From positions 22,089,318 through 22,153,317 of the forward strand of contig CM074188.1 of assembly GCA_037179385.1 (NCBI GenBank): a DNA stretch of 64,000 nt. Reading direction: 5' to 3'. Below, one piece after another: positions 39,201 to 54,200 of the stretch (position 1 is the first letter of the stretch; each line of letters starts with the position of its first letter). This stretch comes from Holothuria scabra (lineage: Eukaryota; Echinodermata; Holothuroidea; Aspidochirotida; Holothuriidae). The notes below the pieces were generated by a model. It did not search any database. It saw only the letters and a list, made by a program, of their open reading frames with translations, and was not told the origin of the DNA. Position numbers and translations under genes: made by a program.

Positions 39201-42200
39201 CGCCGTCCTTCTTCCAGACAACTATGTTCCTGATTCCGCTAAAGGAAAAATAACGCTTACAGGTCAGGGTTACCCTTGCTTTAGAGTTTATGTTATCATT
39301 ATAATTTGACTTGGGGAGGAAGGGTTAGCAGCTGTTTTAAAGCTAACTCATTTGACTTGCAGGGGCTCCATTTGAAGTGGAGCATATAGGCAATAGGGAC
39401 GTAGATCTGGTTTTTGGATTGGGGAGGGGAAAATTTTTTTCAACGGCTGGAACCCTGGGTCATGTATCGTACCGGATTCCTCTTAACCAATCCACCCACA
39501 CGAACACGAGCGCGCACGTATGTACACACAAACAACACGATGTTTCCGCACATTGACTCGCACGAACACAAAACATGGATGGACTGCTCATTTTGAATGC
39601 AGCATTATTACATTAAAATGCTCAAATAGACGCTTCTGGAAGCCATTCAGTCATCTATATACCTTAATGTTATACTTGGTTTATTCTGCCTGTTTTTTAA
39701 ATCTGTCTGAATTATTGGGGGGGGGGGATGTTTTTGCACCACCAATATTTTCATTGGGGGTTTCAACAACAAACCTTACTTAACTTGTAGCATCAACCCA
39801 AAGTCTTCGATTATAAATGAGAAGAAACTTATGAAACTTAAAAACCGCCCATGCATGCAGAATCTTTAAAAAGTCAGTCATTCGTCACCCCAAACTACAA
39901 CTATCGGTGATCTGCAGAAATTCTCAATTGGCACAGCTCTTTGATTGACATCTACTTACAAAAAATGCAGAGTAGGTCGTATTATGCATATGTACTGGAA
40001 GTGGTGTAATCTGATTAACATTACTACTTTGGAGGTTGTAAGCATCATGGTATGCTCTGAAAAAATACACTGCTTTTGTGTCTGGATAAGGATGAGTGTA
40101 AAAGGTTAGCGCTATCTTTGTCATTGTAGTGTACCGATTAAAATATGGATAGGGATGAGGTTAGGAATTAGCGCTAGTTTAGCCAGTTCGGAAATTTCTT
40201 GTTATGCGCATCGGCCCGTTTCAAGGCCCAATTCTCTCACCCCAAACAGTGCCAATTCTCCTAACCTTATTAGTTAAGCCCCTCCCACAATTGTCTGAAA
40301 TTCATCCTCATCCAGACAATCTCAGTTTATTGCTTCAGGGTGATTATAGAAAAGTTCAATGTGTTTTTAATCAAAACACTCTCAGTACAGTTCATGCTGT
40401 GTAATATAAGCTTTGGTGCTCTGCAATGTTCGAATAAGTTGTCAATCAAAGAGCTGAGCCAATTGAGAATTTCGGTAACACCCTACAAGAATTGTATTTT
40501 GGGGTGAGAGGAATGGTCCTTTAAGGCAATTGTGAAATGGGCTAGAAGAAAGTTGTCTGGGAGAATTGGAACTGTTTGTGATGATGAATTACTGCCTTTA
40601 ATTGTACTCAGATGTCGCAAAATGGTTTTTACAGTGTCGGAAATTCAAAATGAAAGAGCAAAGGGGTAAAATAATCAGGAACGGATTTTTCTTTTAATTA
40701 TTGAGAAAATGTTAAGCATATCATGCAGTTAATCATAAAAACTGTCAATTACAAGGTTTTGTTTTCTTGTAGGTGATGTACTAGGACCGACCTTGACGAA
40801 TCTAGAAAAATTGTTGAGGATTCCGACAGGCTGCGGGGAACAAAACATGCTCGGTCTCGTGCCAAATATATATGTTCTCCTTTATTTCACAAGCACCAGT
40901 CAAGCTATCCCAGAAATTACCAGTAAAGCAGAAGAAAATATTTTAATTGGATATCAGAAACAGCTAAACTATCGTCTTCGAGATGGTTCATACTCTGCTT
41001 TTGGCGATAGTGATAAAGAAGGGAGCGCTTGGCTAACCGCCTTCGTGGTCCGTTCGTTTGCTCAAGCGAGGGATTTTGTCACTATTGATAACAATGATCT
41101 GTCGGTTAGTGTGCAGTGGCTGAAGTCCTTGCAAAATCGATTTTCTGGGTGTTTCAGGAATAGTGGAAGAGTAATACACAAAGGAATGCAGGTACGTAAT
41201 TCGTTTACTCATACGTTATATTTTAGCACACATAGCGCAAAATGCGTACATTTTACTTTTCTTTACCTAAGCTGGTATGTAGTCACGATTGTTTTTTCTT
41301 TAAAAAGCCACCAACTTACATAATCAGATAATGTAAAGCTGACGGAATAGATTACACCTACTAGTTTAGGGAATGTGTGTGTGTGTGTGGGTAGGGGGAG
41401 GGGGTAAGTACAAAATGCATTCCAAACATTAGACTGGTGTTATTTTATGATACGCGGGCGAATTAAAGCTCTAGTCAGACTGGGTGGAGGAAGGCCCTTG
41501 CTGCGCTTAGCCTACATGTGCGATGCATGGAATGACCAATTCTGTGACCAATAAGTTTCTTCAAACCAGGGGAGTAGATTTTGACTGAGGATTGAGGGCA
41601 AAAATTTTCCAACAGCCGGAACCTCAGATCATGTGTGTAAACGGACTCGTCTATAAGCAATCCACCCACTCGAGCGCCAACACACATCCGCTATACAGAC
41701 ACAAAAACACGCATACACATTCCAGTCACATTGGCACGTATGTACACAAAACATAGATCTACGCGTTAAGTGCAGTATTATTGCTTTAAAATAATCTCAA
41801 ATTGACGTTTTCAAGCATCCCAAAAGTTATCTATGCACCCCGATGTTAAATTTTGCTAATTCTGCCTGTTGTTGGTGTTTTTTTACATTTACCTGAATTA
41901 CTAGGGAACAACATGTTGTCTTTGCCCCAATTTTTTAGAGGTGGGGCAATTTCACCCCACCCTTGTCCCAGGATCGATGCCCCTGGTTAACTCTTTATCT
42001 AACTTTTTTACTCTACTGCCTGGGACTAAATCGGCATACCAATGGAATGCAATTTACTTTCTACATACATTTGTTGACTCTTTAATAAGTTTCTGAAGGA
42101 TTGCCGAAAAGTTTATCAGCTGGCCTATACACTATAATATATAGTTTGGAGCAATACGTCATATCCTACGTTCGTCCTTATACATAATTGACATTCCTTT

Positions 42201-45200
42201 TTACTCCGTTCAACAAATCCAATTGATCATGGATTCTTCATTTTCTTTCTTATAGGGCGGTGTGAATGATGAGGTGACCCTTACCGCTTACATTCTTCTC
42301 GCCATTTGTGAAACTGGTGTCAGCTTGCAGGTGAGATCAAATGATGTTGAAGTTTTGCGAACATGAGCACTTGTAAATTGAAAGTTGTTCCATTCACCAA
42401 TGACAGATAAATCCACTGAAGAAAACCCGGCCTTGTGGATCCTGCCTAGTTTTGCATCTGTGTGGATTTTTTTACCCGACAAGTATCCAGATATTTTCAG
42501 TCAACAGTAATTAACACAAAAATTAAAGTTTATTGTCACTTGAAAGACCTCTCCAATCTTTCTATCTGGTTAAGAATTAGTTCAGAAGGGAAAACGAGGT
42601 GCTGTTACAAAATGTTAATATTCTCTGTCGCACCTGAATTCCCCTTAATAGTGGTATCGATGAGAACAATGTGAGAGGAGAGGTCGCGGTTCATGTTTAA
42701 GGGGATAGGTGGCTGTCATGATCAATCTCAGGCTAAATATAATGGCCTTCGCTAACGTTTTGTTGTTTTTTTTGAAGGATGAAGCAATTGTGAATGGTTT
42801 AAGGTGCCTGGAGAACCGATCGGAGGAAATAACAGACAACTATGCTATTTCACTGACTACATACGCACTTGTAAAACTGAGAAGCTTTCACGTTAGAGAA
42901 GTCTTTGAAAGACTAAAGGAAAGGTCGACATCTGAGGGTGGTAAGTGTATAGAGTGCTTTCACTGACGTCACAGGAACCTCCCCCTTTTGACGGTCTAAA
43001 TCAGCTGCAGCTATAGAGCAGGATACTAGGATAGTTTCTACTACCCTATTCAATGGCTGCAGTACGCTAAGCTAGTGTAGCTAGCTGAGAAAAAGCTGAC
43101 AACCCACATGTGACTGACACTGCACACTGTTGATTTTTGCCCGACAGTAGGCGCGGCTTACTAATTGTGACGTCGTTATGCACCAGTGGCGAAGGTGGGA
43201 TCCATGAAAGGAAGGAGAACCGGATGAGTGCGGACCTCTCAGGAAGGCAAATAACATGGCGACCTCCTAGTCGGAAAAATAAAACTGAATGAAAGTTGAA
43301 AACATGATGGCTGCTAATAATTTCGTTAAATTCCTGGGTTTTGAGTGCGGTATGTTATTTCAAGCCAACTTCTCTGTATTAATAATGAGAGGAGGAAAGG
43401 GAATATTTCGTTCCCTCGACAAGTTTCAGTCTAAACTCTGCTTTCCCTGGCGTCACAAACCCCGCCCATTTTGCCGGGCAAAAACTAGTGTGGAACTTAT
43501 CGCTACAATTCTGGACAAAAATTCATAGGATAGTCGTGTCCCGCTCCCCCCGTTCAATGTTGCATAATTTGTCGAGGACAACATTGGGACAGTGCGTCGC
43601 TCCCCTTCCAATGTTGATATTGTTGAAATTTGAAGTATATTTTGTCGAGGACAAGATTTATTTAGGGGGGAGGGGATCTTGCAAGATCAGCCAATTATGT
43701 TCATTTGTGTTGCTACATTTGGGCAAAACTAAGTGTCCATCATTTTTTGTCTAGCATTGTAGCTGAGAAGCAGCTGATGACCCACTTGATGACTATTGTT
43801 TTATCTTCGGCAGTGGGCGTGACTAGACTACCCAATTCTGACGTAACGTGAAGCACTCTGTAGACTGCTTTTACATTATGTCACAACTGGTAAACCACGC
43901 CCACTGACGGGCAAAAACCAATGGTGTTACCATGCAATAGTCACATGCTGGTTCTCAGCTCTAAACACTAAATGCGTACTATAGAGACTATTTTTGCCAG
44001 TCAGAAGGTCTTGGCTTGTGACATAAGTGTGAGTACTCAATAATTTATAAATTTAGACATATTTAAACCAAACATGAGGGGCTTTCTTCTTGAAACATAA
44101 AATCATTTCTTTCTGTCGTAGGACTGGTTCACTGGGAATCGAATCGGCCAGACATTCCTTCAAACAGGTACTACTACAGGCACAGTACACCATCCATCAA
44201 CGTGGAAATCACAGCGTATGCGCTGCTTAGTTATCTGGCATTTCATGAGCTTTCCGACGCTATCTCTGAATCCTCACCGGTTGTGAGATGGTTGGTGCAA
44301 CAGCAAAACCCTCGCGGTGGGTTTTCATCAACTCAGGTATTTAAAGATTTCACAGGACAGGACAGGACGAGACAGGACAAGACAGGACAATACAAGATTA
44401 GTTTTATTAAACCCCACAAGGGTAATTGATTACTCGCATCATGTGGTTACAGCAGCCGACTTGTAGTAGGGAGGTCGGGAGTTTGAGTTCTAGAAGGGTC
44501 ATACCAAAGACTGTAAAAATGGAACCTACTGTCACTTTGCTTGGTGCTCAGTTTAGGCAATGGAGTAGAGAAAACAAGCCAGTGAGCCGCAATAGGAGAA
44601 AAGGTCGTGGCCGGTTCGACTAGCACCATTTGGTTGGAAACTGGGCCGAATAACTCCATATCTAACCTAACCCGCATCTACATAAAGTGTAAAAATAAAC
44701 CAGCATAAACATATGAAACGTACGGAAATACAAGGCATCAAAACAATACTAAAGATGGTAGTAGGTCAAAAAAGTCAAAAGGGTTTGAAAGGGTGACAAG
44801 ACCCTAGGGTAACAAGAAATTTTAAGAACGTATAAAACTCAAATTATATAATATAACACATTCTGGATTAATGATGAAGAATGCCTCCTTGTATAAAGCC
44901 AAAGGCAACCTAAAAAGTGGCAAGCTCGCATGTGCGGTCATGAAAAGCATGACTAGTAAAAATGCATGCGCCAAGGTGTTGGCTAGTGGTTCCTGCATAT
45001 CTTTATGACTGCCGGTGTGTAAGAGGATAACCGGTGAGTGTTGAACCAATCAGAATACAGGATTTTAAACAACCAGTCAGCAGAGGTGGTGGAATTTTAA
45101 ATACCTGTTTAATGAAAAAGCAAATGGCACAAAATTTCGTTCTTTAATGCAGTAATGCCCAAAAAGTCCAAGGGGCCCTTTCCTTCCCCACAAAGGGGAA

Positions 45201-48200
45201 AAGACCCACCTACATACGCCAGAACTTTCGCCGATAACGGAGTACGCAAAACCTGTAATGGAAATGAATTCGAAACCACCGCAGTCAGTGGTTTTACTCC
45301 AAGTGCCCGTGAAACCTTGTGTGCATTAACAGTAAGCTGATATTTCGTGGTGAAATCTGCCCTCGATATTTTATTTCCTTCGGTGCATAGTAACCACCTT
45401 TGGCTTGGTTTCAAAACTATGCTGAAAGTAAAGTAGATTATATTGCCCGATCTGGTCATAAAACGTTCCGCAATGTTGTCACATCCCTTGTCTCAGTATA
45501 GAAAGCCAAAGAGTAATAGCCCTCCACCTTAAAAATACTTAAGTATATATATTTTACGATTTTATCCTTAGTTTTTCAAATTTACCAGATGTTATTAGGC
45601 CGTTCAAGTGTCATTTCAATAGATCTGGGAGGCATTTTTGGCTCCTGATTTTTTTGCTTCGCGGCAACCAATAGTGGCACTTGTATAATTTTCCACAGTT
45701 TTCATCCTGTTGTTCAAAATTGTGGGTGCATCGCTGTGCCACTGGTGGGAAACTGGTGACCTGATTTCATGCAATCAAGTAAAAGTTTTTGTAACTTCCG
45801 CACTTAATGACTAAAATTATATAATCGAGTAAATTTACTTTAAAGCTCTTTTTCTATGAAAAAAGAATGACTTCATAAAAACACTCCGGCATATTTTCTC
45901 TTTTGTTCCATGACCCTCGACTACAATGTTTTAAAAAAAAGCTCTGCCAGATGAGTTATTTTAGTTGTGTTTTCAGTTTTAAACTAGACAACTAGTAAAT
46001 GCAAACATGAAAATTGCAAGGACTCTTACTTCACTTCACAGATTCATTAACAGTGATGCTTTAACAGGATATAAAATTTTCGGATATTACGTTAGGAAAC
46101 ACGATAGGAGACATCGGTTTACTTATTTTTTATTTTGGTAATTTTAACGTCAATTTTTTTAAATGTTGACTATTTTAAATAATAAATTATGACTCTGGTC
46201 GTTCCTTCCTGCTTTAGGATACTGTTGTTGCTCTCCAAGCTCTTGCAGAATATTCTGCTCTGATTTTTGGTGAATTGACCAACATCAAAGTAACAGCCGT
46301 TGTCAGTCCACCGTGTGAAATCAAAGAGTTAAATATCACACATGAAAACCGACTCGTCCTTCAGGAACAAGAAATTGACGTTTTCCCGACCTTTGTACAA
46401 TTTGCAGCCACTGGGAATGGTTGCGCTCTCTTAAAGGTGAAGAAGAAAGTTGTATTTGCATATATGAATGGTTAAAAGGAATATAAACCAATAAATAAAT
46501 AGATTACCGATTTTTAAGACAGTCACTCAGTGTTTGCCCTTTGGAGGGCGTACTTGTCCATTTGGGGCGTTAAGCTCCTTAAGGGAGCAGAACTCCTCCG
46601 GGAGTAATCGTTTGGTTTTCGCCCCTTGGCTCTTCGCCAGAGAGTCGTGGGGACTTTTAGAAAAAAACTGTCACCCAACACCACAAATGTCAATTGGCAC
46701 AGCTCTGTGATTGACAGAAAGTGAAAAAATGCAGTTCTCTTATTACGCAGCATGTACTGTACTGAGAGTGTCTTGATTGCACATTGGGTCTTGTATACTT
46801 GGGGGCTTAGGTAAGTTGGCTGAGAGATTAGATGTGTCTGGAGTGAGAGGATTAGACCTTTGAGGGCCAGCCCCCTTCACCCCAAACTGCACTTCTTGTA
46901 ACAGAAACTCTCAATTGGTTCAGCTTTTTGATTGACAATGCAGAGTACCAAAGCTTTTATATTACACAGCATGAACTGTATGGATAGTGCTTTGATTATA
47001 CACTTTGAGCTTTTCTATACTCACCCTGAAGCAATATAAACTGAGACTGCGTGTGGATGACGGTGAATTTCAGAAGTTTGTGTGAGGGGCTTAAGTAAGA
47101 AGGTGAGGAGAATTGGTAATGTTTGGGGTGAGAGAATTGAGCCTTGGAGAAAGAAATATTCGGGTGTATTATGTACATGAGATTACGACACAGCATTAAA
47201 TCACATTGTTTCCCTGGTTTACAACTATCTTTTAGGATTGCAATTTTACCGAATCCTTTAACCTAGGAAAGTATTTCCGATGTATGTAAGAACTGCTTTT
47301 GCACTCGAAAGAAAAGCGCCGTCAACTTTTCGGACCGCTTTCATTTTGAAATTTATTCGAATCACTTCACTCGGTGATTGTTTTTAGCACTCTTCACATA
47401 AAGTTAATATAAGCCCTTAAATGTGATTTCAACTATCATATTATTCGTCAAATTTAGCCTAAAGAGTGTGTTCTTTTCAGGTGTCTTGGAAGTATAATAT
47501 TTTCCCTGAAGTCCGGAATGACGCACCTTTTATTCTCAATTACACCGTGACGCCCTTTGAGAACGAAGTATCAAAGTATAGTATTGAAATATGTGCACGG
47601 TAAATCATTTTATTTCAAGTTCAAGTTCAATTGTTTATTCAATCAATGCAAATATTAAAATTGGCATCGAAAATCGGAATGTTCCAAAAGCTCAAAAAAC
47701 AATAAAAGTTAAGAAATATAAAACAATGAAAATAATAAAAGAAAAAAATCTAAAATTGGGAACACAAAACCTTACATAAAACAGATATCTAACCAGACGA
47801 GTTAAAAAATTTCACGGCGGCTGGGTAAAAACTATCTATTTATAAAATGACAAATACGGGCTGACTAAAATGTCACATATTTTACTATGAGTACTCCTCA
47901 GAAATAATTGGGCTGACCGAGACATTTAACTATATGTTAATTAGATGGCTAATACAGCAGCCACGCATGCATAGCTTTTGATTGTTGATACAGTTGTCAA
48001 CGGTATAAGTAAGGTGTTGGCATAGAGATCTTAAAGCGGCTCATTGAGTTGATATCGATAACTTAATGAGAGTCCCAAAGGGTCACTACCACATAACAAT
48101 GCTTACAATTAGCATAAGAAGTCAAGTTTCAAGTCCAAAAGTCACAGAAAACGTTAAAATGTTGAAATTTCTAGTGTCCTGACTTGTAACGGTTTTGTAC

Positions 48201-51200
48201 ATAATTTGAAAATGTGTCTGGTGACGAATTTTTGAAAACCGACTTGAATCGTTAATTACTCAATCATAAAACAGTAATATGTGTGTAGGGTATGGGAATT
48301 GTCTAAGATTGACCATTTGTCATTGGTATGTGAAGAAAACTTAACAGGACTGGAAAAATATGTTGAATTTCATGAACCAACTCAATGAGCCTCTTTAAGA
48401 CCTGCGTCAACTGAGGTTCTTAAGGCATTCTAAGGTAAACGTGGACTGAGGAATATGTCAGTTCCCACGGGTCAGGGGTGAATAGATAAGCTAATGTTGA
48501 GGGGGACAGGGTTGCCCATAACAGTTTTTGAAGGGGGCGACTTTGGAGACTTTATTCCTTAGTTATGTTTTCACGGCCAGATTTGGGATTTGATATTTCA
48601 ATGCAGGCAGGGCGTCAACCCCAGAGACTTTGAGGTTTTAGTTTATACTTGGGAGGCAAATTCAGTCTAAGAATAGGAATGTTTTGTCTTTAACAGATAA
48701 TTGGGCCAAGGGCCGCTAAAATCCTTCGTGGCTTTAAGCATACCTTTGAGTGAAAAAGACCCATCTCTGGATAGGCATATTTGGTTCTTGGACTGACGGA
48801 ATTGGGGGCCTTTGTAGACATCGGTTCATGCTTGGGCAGCGCTCTTTTTCACCCTCCTGCATCCCATGATGAGGTTACATTGAACCACGGGTGTTGTTAG
48901 TAACACCTCCCTGGTTGAACTTACCCCTTTTTCACATCTTAAATACGCACCCATTTTAGATAATGATAAGATAATGTAATGTAGATCAATTAAGTGTTGG
49001 TTACATGCATAAGTTATGCATGGAATAGGAAATCAGCTATCTCTGGTGTAAGTGCACTCAAAAAAAAAAAAAAAAAACGTACTTAGTCACTCTCTAAATA
49101 TATGGACAGTGTAAACTCACTCTATTAGAGTACGTGTCAATTCCCTCGAAGAAGAGTGACATTCATTCTTAGTAGAGGGAAACTTCGTTCTTCATTCTTT
49201 TGGAGTGAATTTCAGTCTTTTGGAGTAAATTTTCGCTGTATTGGCGTGGACTTTATAACTTTCACCCTTCTAACGATCATATCGTACATATAATATATAA
49301 TGTTTTAAGGAAAAATTAGACTCAGCATTACTCTCTGTTTGAATTATTAGAATTTTTGTTAAATGTAACAGACAAATCCTAACAGTCAAGTGATGGTCTG
49401 ATTTAGTCGACCATAGCTGGGGTGTATCATCTTTAGTCTTTCAAACTCTTTGCTTACTTGTATCATAAGTGGTTTTACACTTATATACCTCACGTTTCCA
49501 TCAATCCCACCGAATATTAGGGTTCAGAATTGCATATAGACAATAAATTTGAAACGATTTAAAGCTGATGGACCCCAATAATGGCCGACTTTACTAATTG
49601 CTGTAATTCGTCCATGTATTGCGTGAAACATGTACTTTATACAGATACACCGGCGATGACGAGACATCCAACATGGCTCTTGTAGAAAACAAACCGCAGT
49701 CTGGATTTGCACCAATACAAGATTCCGTCAATAATATTGTGAAAGAAAATGTCAAAAGGGTAGACGTAGAAGGAAGGACAGTGGTCGTCTATTTCCAAGA
49801 GGTATTTAGCATCTTGTTATAACTGAATACGACATTTTGGCGAGTATTACCCGAGAAAAAGGCGTTTTTCCCGGGTGAAGCTTATGTGAAGCTTATGTCT
49901 AGAACTGGAAGAGACGCTTTGACAAACAAGCCTGCTCTATGAACACACATTCTTGAAAGGGGGTCAGGGGGCGTCTATTTGGTTTTCAAAGTGTGTGTGT
50001 GTGTGGGGGGGGGGGGCATCTGGCCTAATTTGTTTCTCCTGCCTTGGTAAGGTGTGTAAAGCGACGTAGCTAGACATTTTTTCGAGAAGGGGGAGGGGGT
50101 GGGCAAGAATCCAGATTTTAAGATTTTTGGTTGTGAACACCACTGTACTACGGCCGTTATTTACTGCTCGCGAAGCGCGCTGAAGATTTTGCCATTTTTC
50201 AAATATTTGAAAATAGGGAGTTTGTATTACAGAAAAGTTTTGATCCTGGGTTTCCTGTAAGAAAATTTGAAAAGTTGGGGAATTACTGAAGAATTTTCAT
50301 TTCCTATTGGCAAATCTGAGATTGACCGGCGACCAAAGATCGTTGTTGCTACATAATCTTATCCAACCCCTACGAAATTAGGCTCTCTTACGAAATTTTT
50401 TGAGCCAAGAGTTTATATTGGAAAATTTTTGAATTTTATGAAAGAAAATTCATGAAAAAAGCATTGTAGTTACTGATGTCACTTGATGATCTGGTGTCAC
50501 ATATAGCAAATTTCCGTCTTTTTCACTTACAAAGTCCAGAGCTCGAAAAATTTTACTCAAGGTATGAGCAAGCACTTCTGCTTAGGAATCGCAATTTGTG
50601 GCGCTCGAAGCGGGCGGAAAATCTTGCTTCTTTGAGATAAATAATGACGAATGTGGAGCTTTTAATGGGGAGATTCCGGAATTTCATGAGTTGTCAAACC
50701 ACACAGAGGACTGGTTTCACAAATAGCAAATTTCCGAATTCTTCATTTTTCAGAGCTGCCTGCCCCTGTTCGCTACTTGGTGTCAAAGAGAAGTTGTCCA
50801 GATGCAAAATGGTGCTACATGTTTCAATATTTTGAGTTACCATAGGAAACTCCGAAGTTTTCAAAACGTGATCTTGAAAGTGTGACTAATTACTTCACCG
50901 GACTATACGGTCAATGTAAATACCTGGTGTACTCTATAAGTAATTAGAATCACAACGAAATTTGCCATATTTAGTTTGCGAAAGATTTGTGCAACAGTTC
51001 TAATAGTAAGGAACCATTTGTTATAGAAGGTAAAATAAATCCATGACTTGGTCAAAAGCGCACTTCATTCTACTACGGGAAAATCGCAGATCAATGGGTC
51101 GGGGAATGGTACCCACTGTGGTACGGTGCTTCTGAGACACCGTTGCATAGGCCAACCGGTGTTAGATTGTTGATACGAAAAACACTAAAATATGATTTTT

Positions 51201-54200
51201 GGAAAGACACCTCATCATACACTATCTGCACAGAAGGATGGAGGTGTACCTCTAATTCCTGATTGAAGTCTCTTATCCAGCAAACATCAGTGTGATTTTA
51301 CTTCTCTGATAATGTTCTAAATACGAAATGGTCGAATCGCTATATAAAGGAATGATGTGAGCGTGTAGACATTTTGCATTAGGAATCATACATTTTTCTT
51401 GAAAAGTTGCATGCAGGCTGTGCACCGAGACATTTTTAGTTTTTTTAAAATGTGTGTTGCCAATTTTAGCCTGCCAGGCTGGTCATTCACTAGATACTAC
51501 AGATTTCATTAAAACATAGTTAGGGGATGATTCATCTTCTTCGTATTTTTAAATATCGCGCTCCTTCATAACCACACCTGCTACCCTATGCACACCAACA
51601 ATCGACATAATCATGCATGGAGACCGGTGAAGAATGTACATTTGATATGCAAGCGAAAAAATAAATCAATGAGACTGCAAGCGCGCGGAGCGCGCTTAAA
51701 TTTGGGTTATCTGCAAAGTAAACATGTGAAATTATTGATACAGAAAGATAGTCGATCGTAATCGGGAGAGGACAACTTTCATAACCTACATGTTAAGTAT
51801 TTTTTGTAGTAACTATTTTTTAAGTTTACGTCACAAAAGGTGGGGGGGGGGGACTTTTACGTTAGTGTCCCCTCCACTCAAAATCGCGTGTGTGTGTGTG
51901 TGGAACATGTCCCCCTGCCCCCGACCCTAAATCGACGCCCCTGAAGTTAGTCATTCATCTCTAACTTTATTTGATCTCAAGATACCTTTACAGGAATTCC
52001 TCCTACAGGTTCGGGATTAAGAGTGGTCAGTTAGAGATAGCTAAAACTTGTCATGCGTTTCTAGCGTCTTGTGAGCCGGAATAAGGATGCACCGTGCATT
52101 AGCACAGAAAAATGCGCGGTAGGTATAAATGCAAACGTTATAAAAGGGCGCATCCCTAGTGCATTTATATCGTTAACCTCTGAGGGTGTGTTTTCCTTTT
52201 TTTAATGCAAAAGTGCAAAGTTGTTTAATAAACTTTTCATAAAAATCAAAAGAAAATAAATTTTGTTGGCAGTAACCGTAAAACAGCACAATCCGATTTC
52301 AATTGAGTAATCCGAGATAAGTTAATTGCGTTCTTTTTTGTCATAGCTTACACACAAGTTAGGTGCAGTTGTTGTTTTCTCGTTTAAATATTAATATGCG
52401 CTGCCTGTATTTTGATTTGGTAAGTAGCTGTGTACGTCTTCATAGTCAGTGTGGAATACTGTACATTTGGCGTTTCGTATAGTTAGCCTAGGATTTGTAG
52501 TTCGAGGACTCACACGCGAAGGTTAGTGCCTATTATCTATTCTAGGCTAGTCTATATTATCTAAGGTAGACTACTAAAGGCTCCATTCGTAATCGACACC
52601 CAGGGTTTCGTAGTGAATCCTGTCGCTAAGGAAACGCTTTGTTAACTTGCTTTACATCACGCTCTATCAAGAATCAAGTCAAACGAAGAGAGTAGTTTAC
52701 AGTGTCACGTCTATGCTTAAGCGAGGCGGCTCAGTAGGCAAGTTGGTATCTTTCACCTTCCCTTTACGACTCTGAAAGTTGAAAATAAATCTCAGAGGCA
52801 ACATGCCACAAATTTGTGACGCCAACTTTTGCATAGTTGAACTCAATGTAAATTGCTGTTCCTACAGCAATTCAATTCAATTCAATTTATTTCCACAGAT
52901 TATAAAAATCGAAAGTATTTACAATAGACAATTATCTAAAGTGGAGGAGAGCTGGAGAAGCATGAAGCTTGCTTTTGCGAGCAGCCCCCCTTAATTTAAC
53001 AAAATAAACAGAAAATTGAAGCAAAACATTTACAAGTACAAGCACAGAAGAAACGCAAAAACATACAGAAAATAATACAGGAAATAACTGTATACAGAAA
53101 ATAATACAGAAAGTAATTGTAGTTGAGTGGGAGTCTTTTTGCCAATGAGTTCATTGATTGTTTGCCACGTTTTTTTTAAGTCTTTCTTGTAGGTGGAAAA
53201 TACTTTTGTAAAGTGTAATCTTTTGGAAAAACGGACTATGTTGGTGAGGCGATTTTTACAAGTTTTATATTTGTGTTCACACAAATATGTAGGGTTTCAG
53301 AGGAAGGCCTTGTATAACTTTTTCTTGGTTTTAATAGACTGGACAATGCGTGGTGTAATCCAAGGAGTATTACAGTGAGTCTTCTTAATTTTGAAATTTT
53401 TAAAAGGGCAGTTTTGACAAAAAGATTTTTGATAACACTAATAAGATAGGCATAAGCTACATTAACATCACTGAATTGATAGAGATCATTCCTATTAACA
53501 TTTTGTAATTCATTGATAAAACGCTTAAAGATCTGCTCAGACGAGTCAACAAAAGTATTGCTGTTCCTTTACTCTTCGAGAACTGCGAGGGAAAATACAC
53601 CTCTTCTGAGGTTTCAAAAATCGCCAAAATGCTGTCGCTTCAGTGCAACAACTGACCGTCGGAGACTAAACCATTGTGTACCCAGGATTGTCCTGCTCTA
53701 TGTGTGTACCTTGCTTTTGCTTTCAAATTGGGCGCAATTTTGTACAGGGCATGTATTACACCTTGGTCTCTAGTTAATAAATACTCTTAGCATTGTGACT
53801 TTCCAGTGTGACATCATATGAAAGAGGTCTATGAACTAGTTGTTTCAAGGCAAAGCTTTAGAGAAAGTTGACAAAAATTCAAAAAAAAAAAAAAAGTGCA
53901 ATGGCTTTACAAAGTTTGCAGAAGGAAACACAAATTCTCAAGATAATTAATTGTGGTTTGTAAATTTTCTGCATCTCTTACTTTAACATTTTACTCTGAA
54001 TTCACTTGTTATTCATTTCTTTTTGTAACTTTTTCAAGCTAAATAAAATCGGCGACTGTGTGTCTTATGATGTTGAAAAAATATTGGATGTTCGTCAAGC
54101 CAAAGATGGAGTTCTTACTGTATTCGATTACTACGAGAAAGGTAAAATCTGCGTCAGCGTAAATTGCACATGCGCACATTTTAACGATAAGAAAGTGAAG

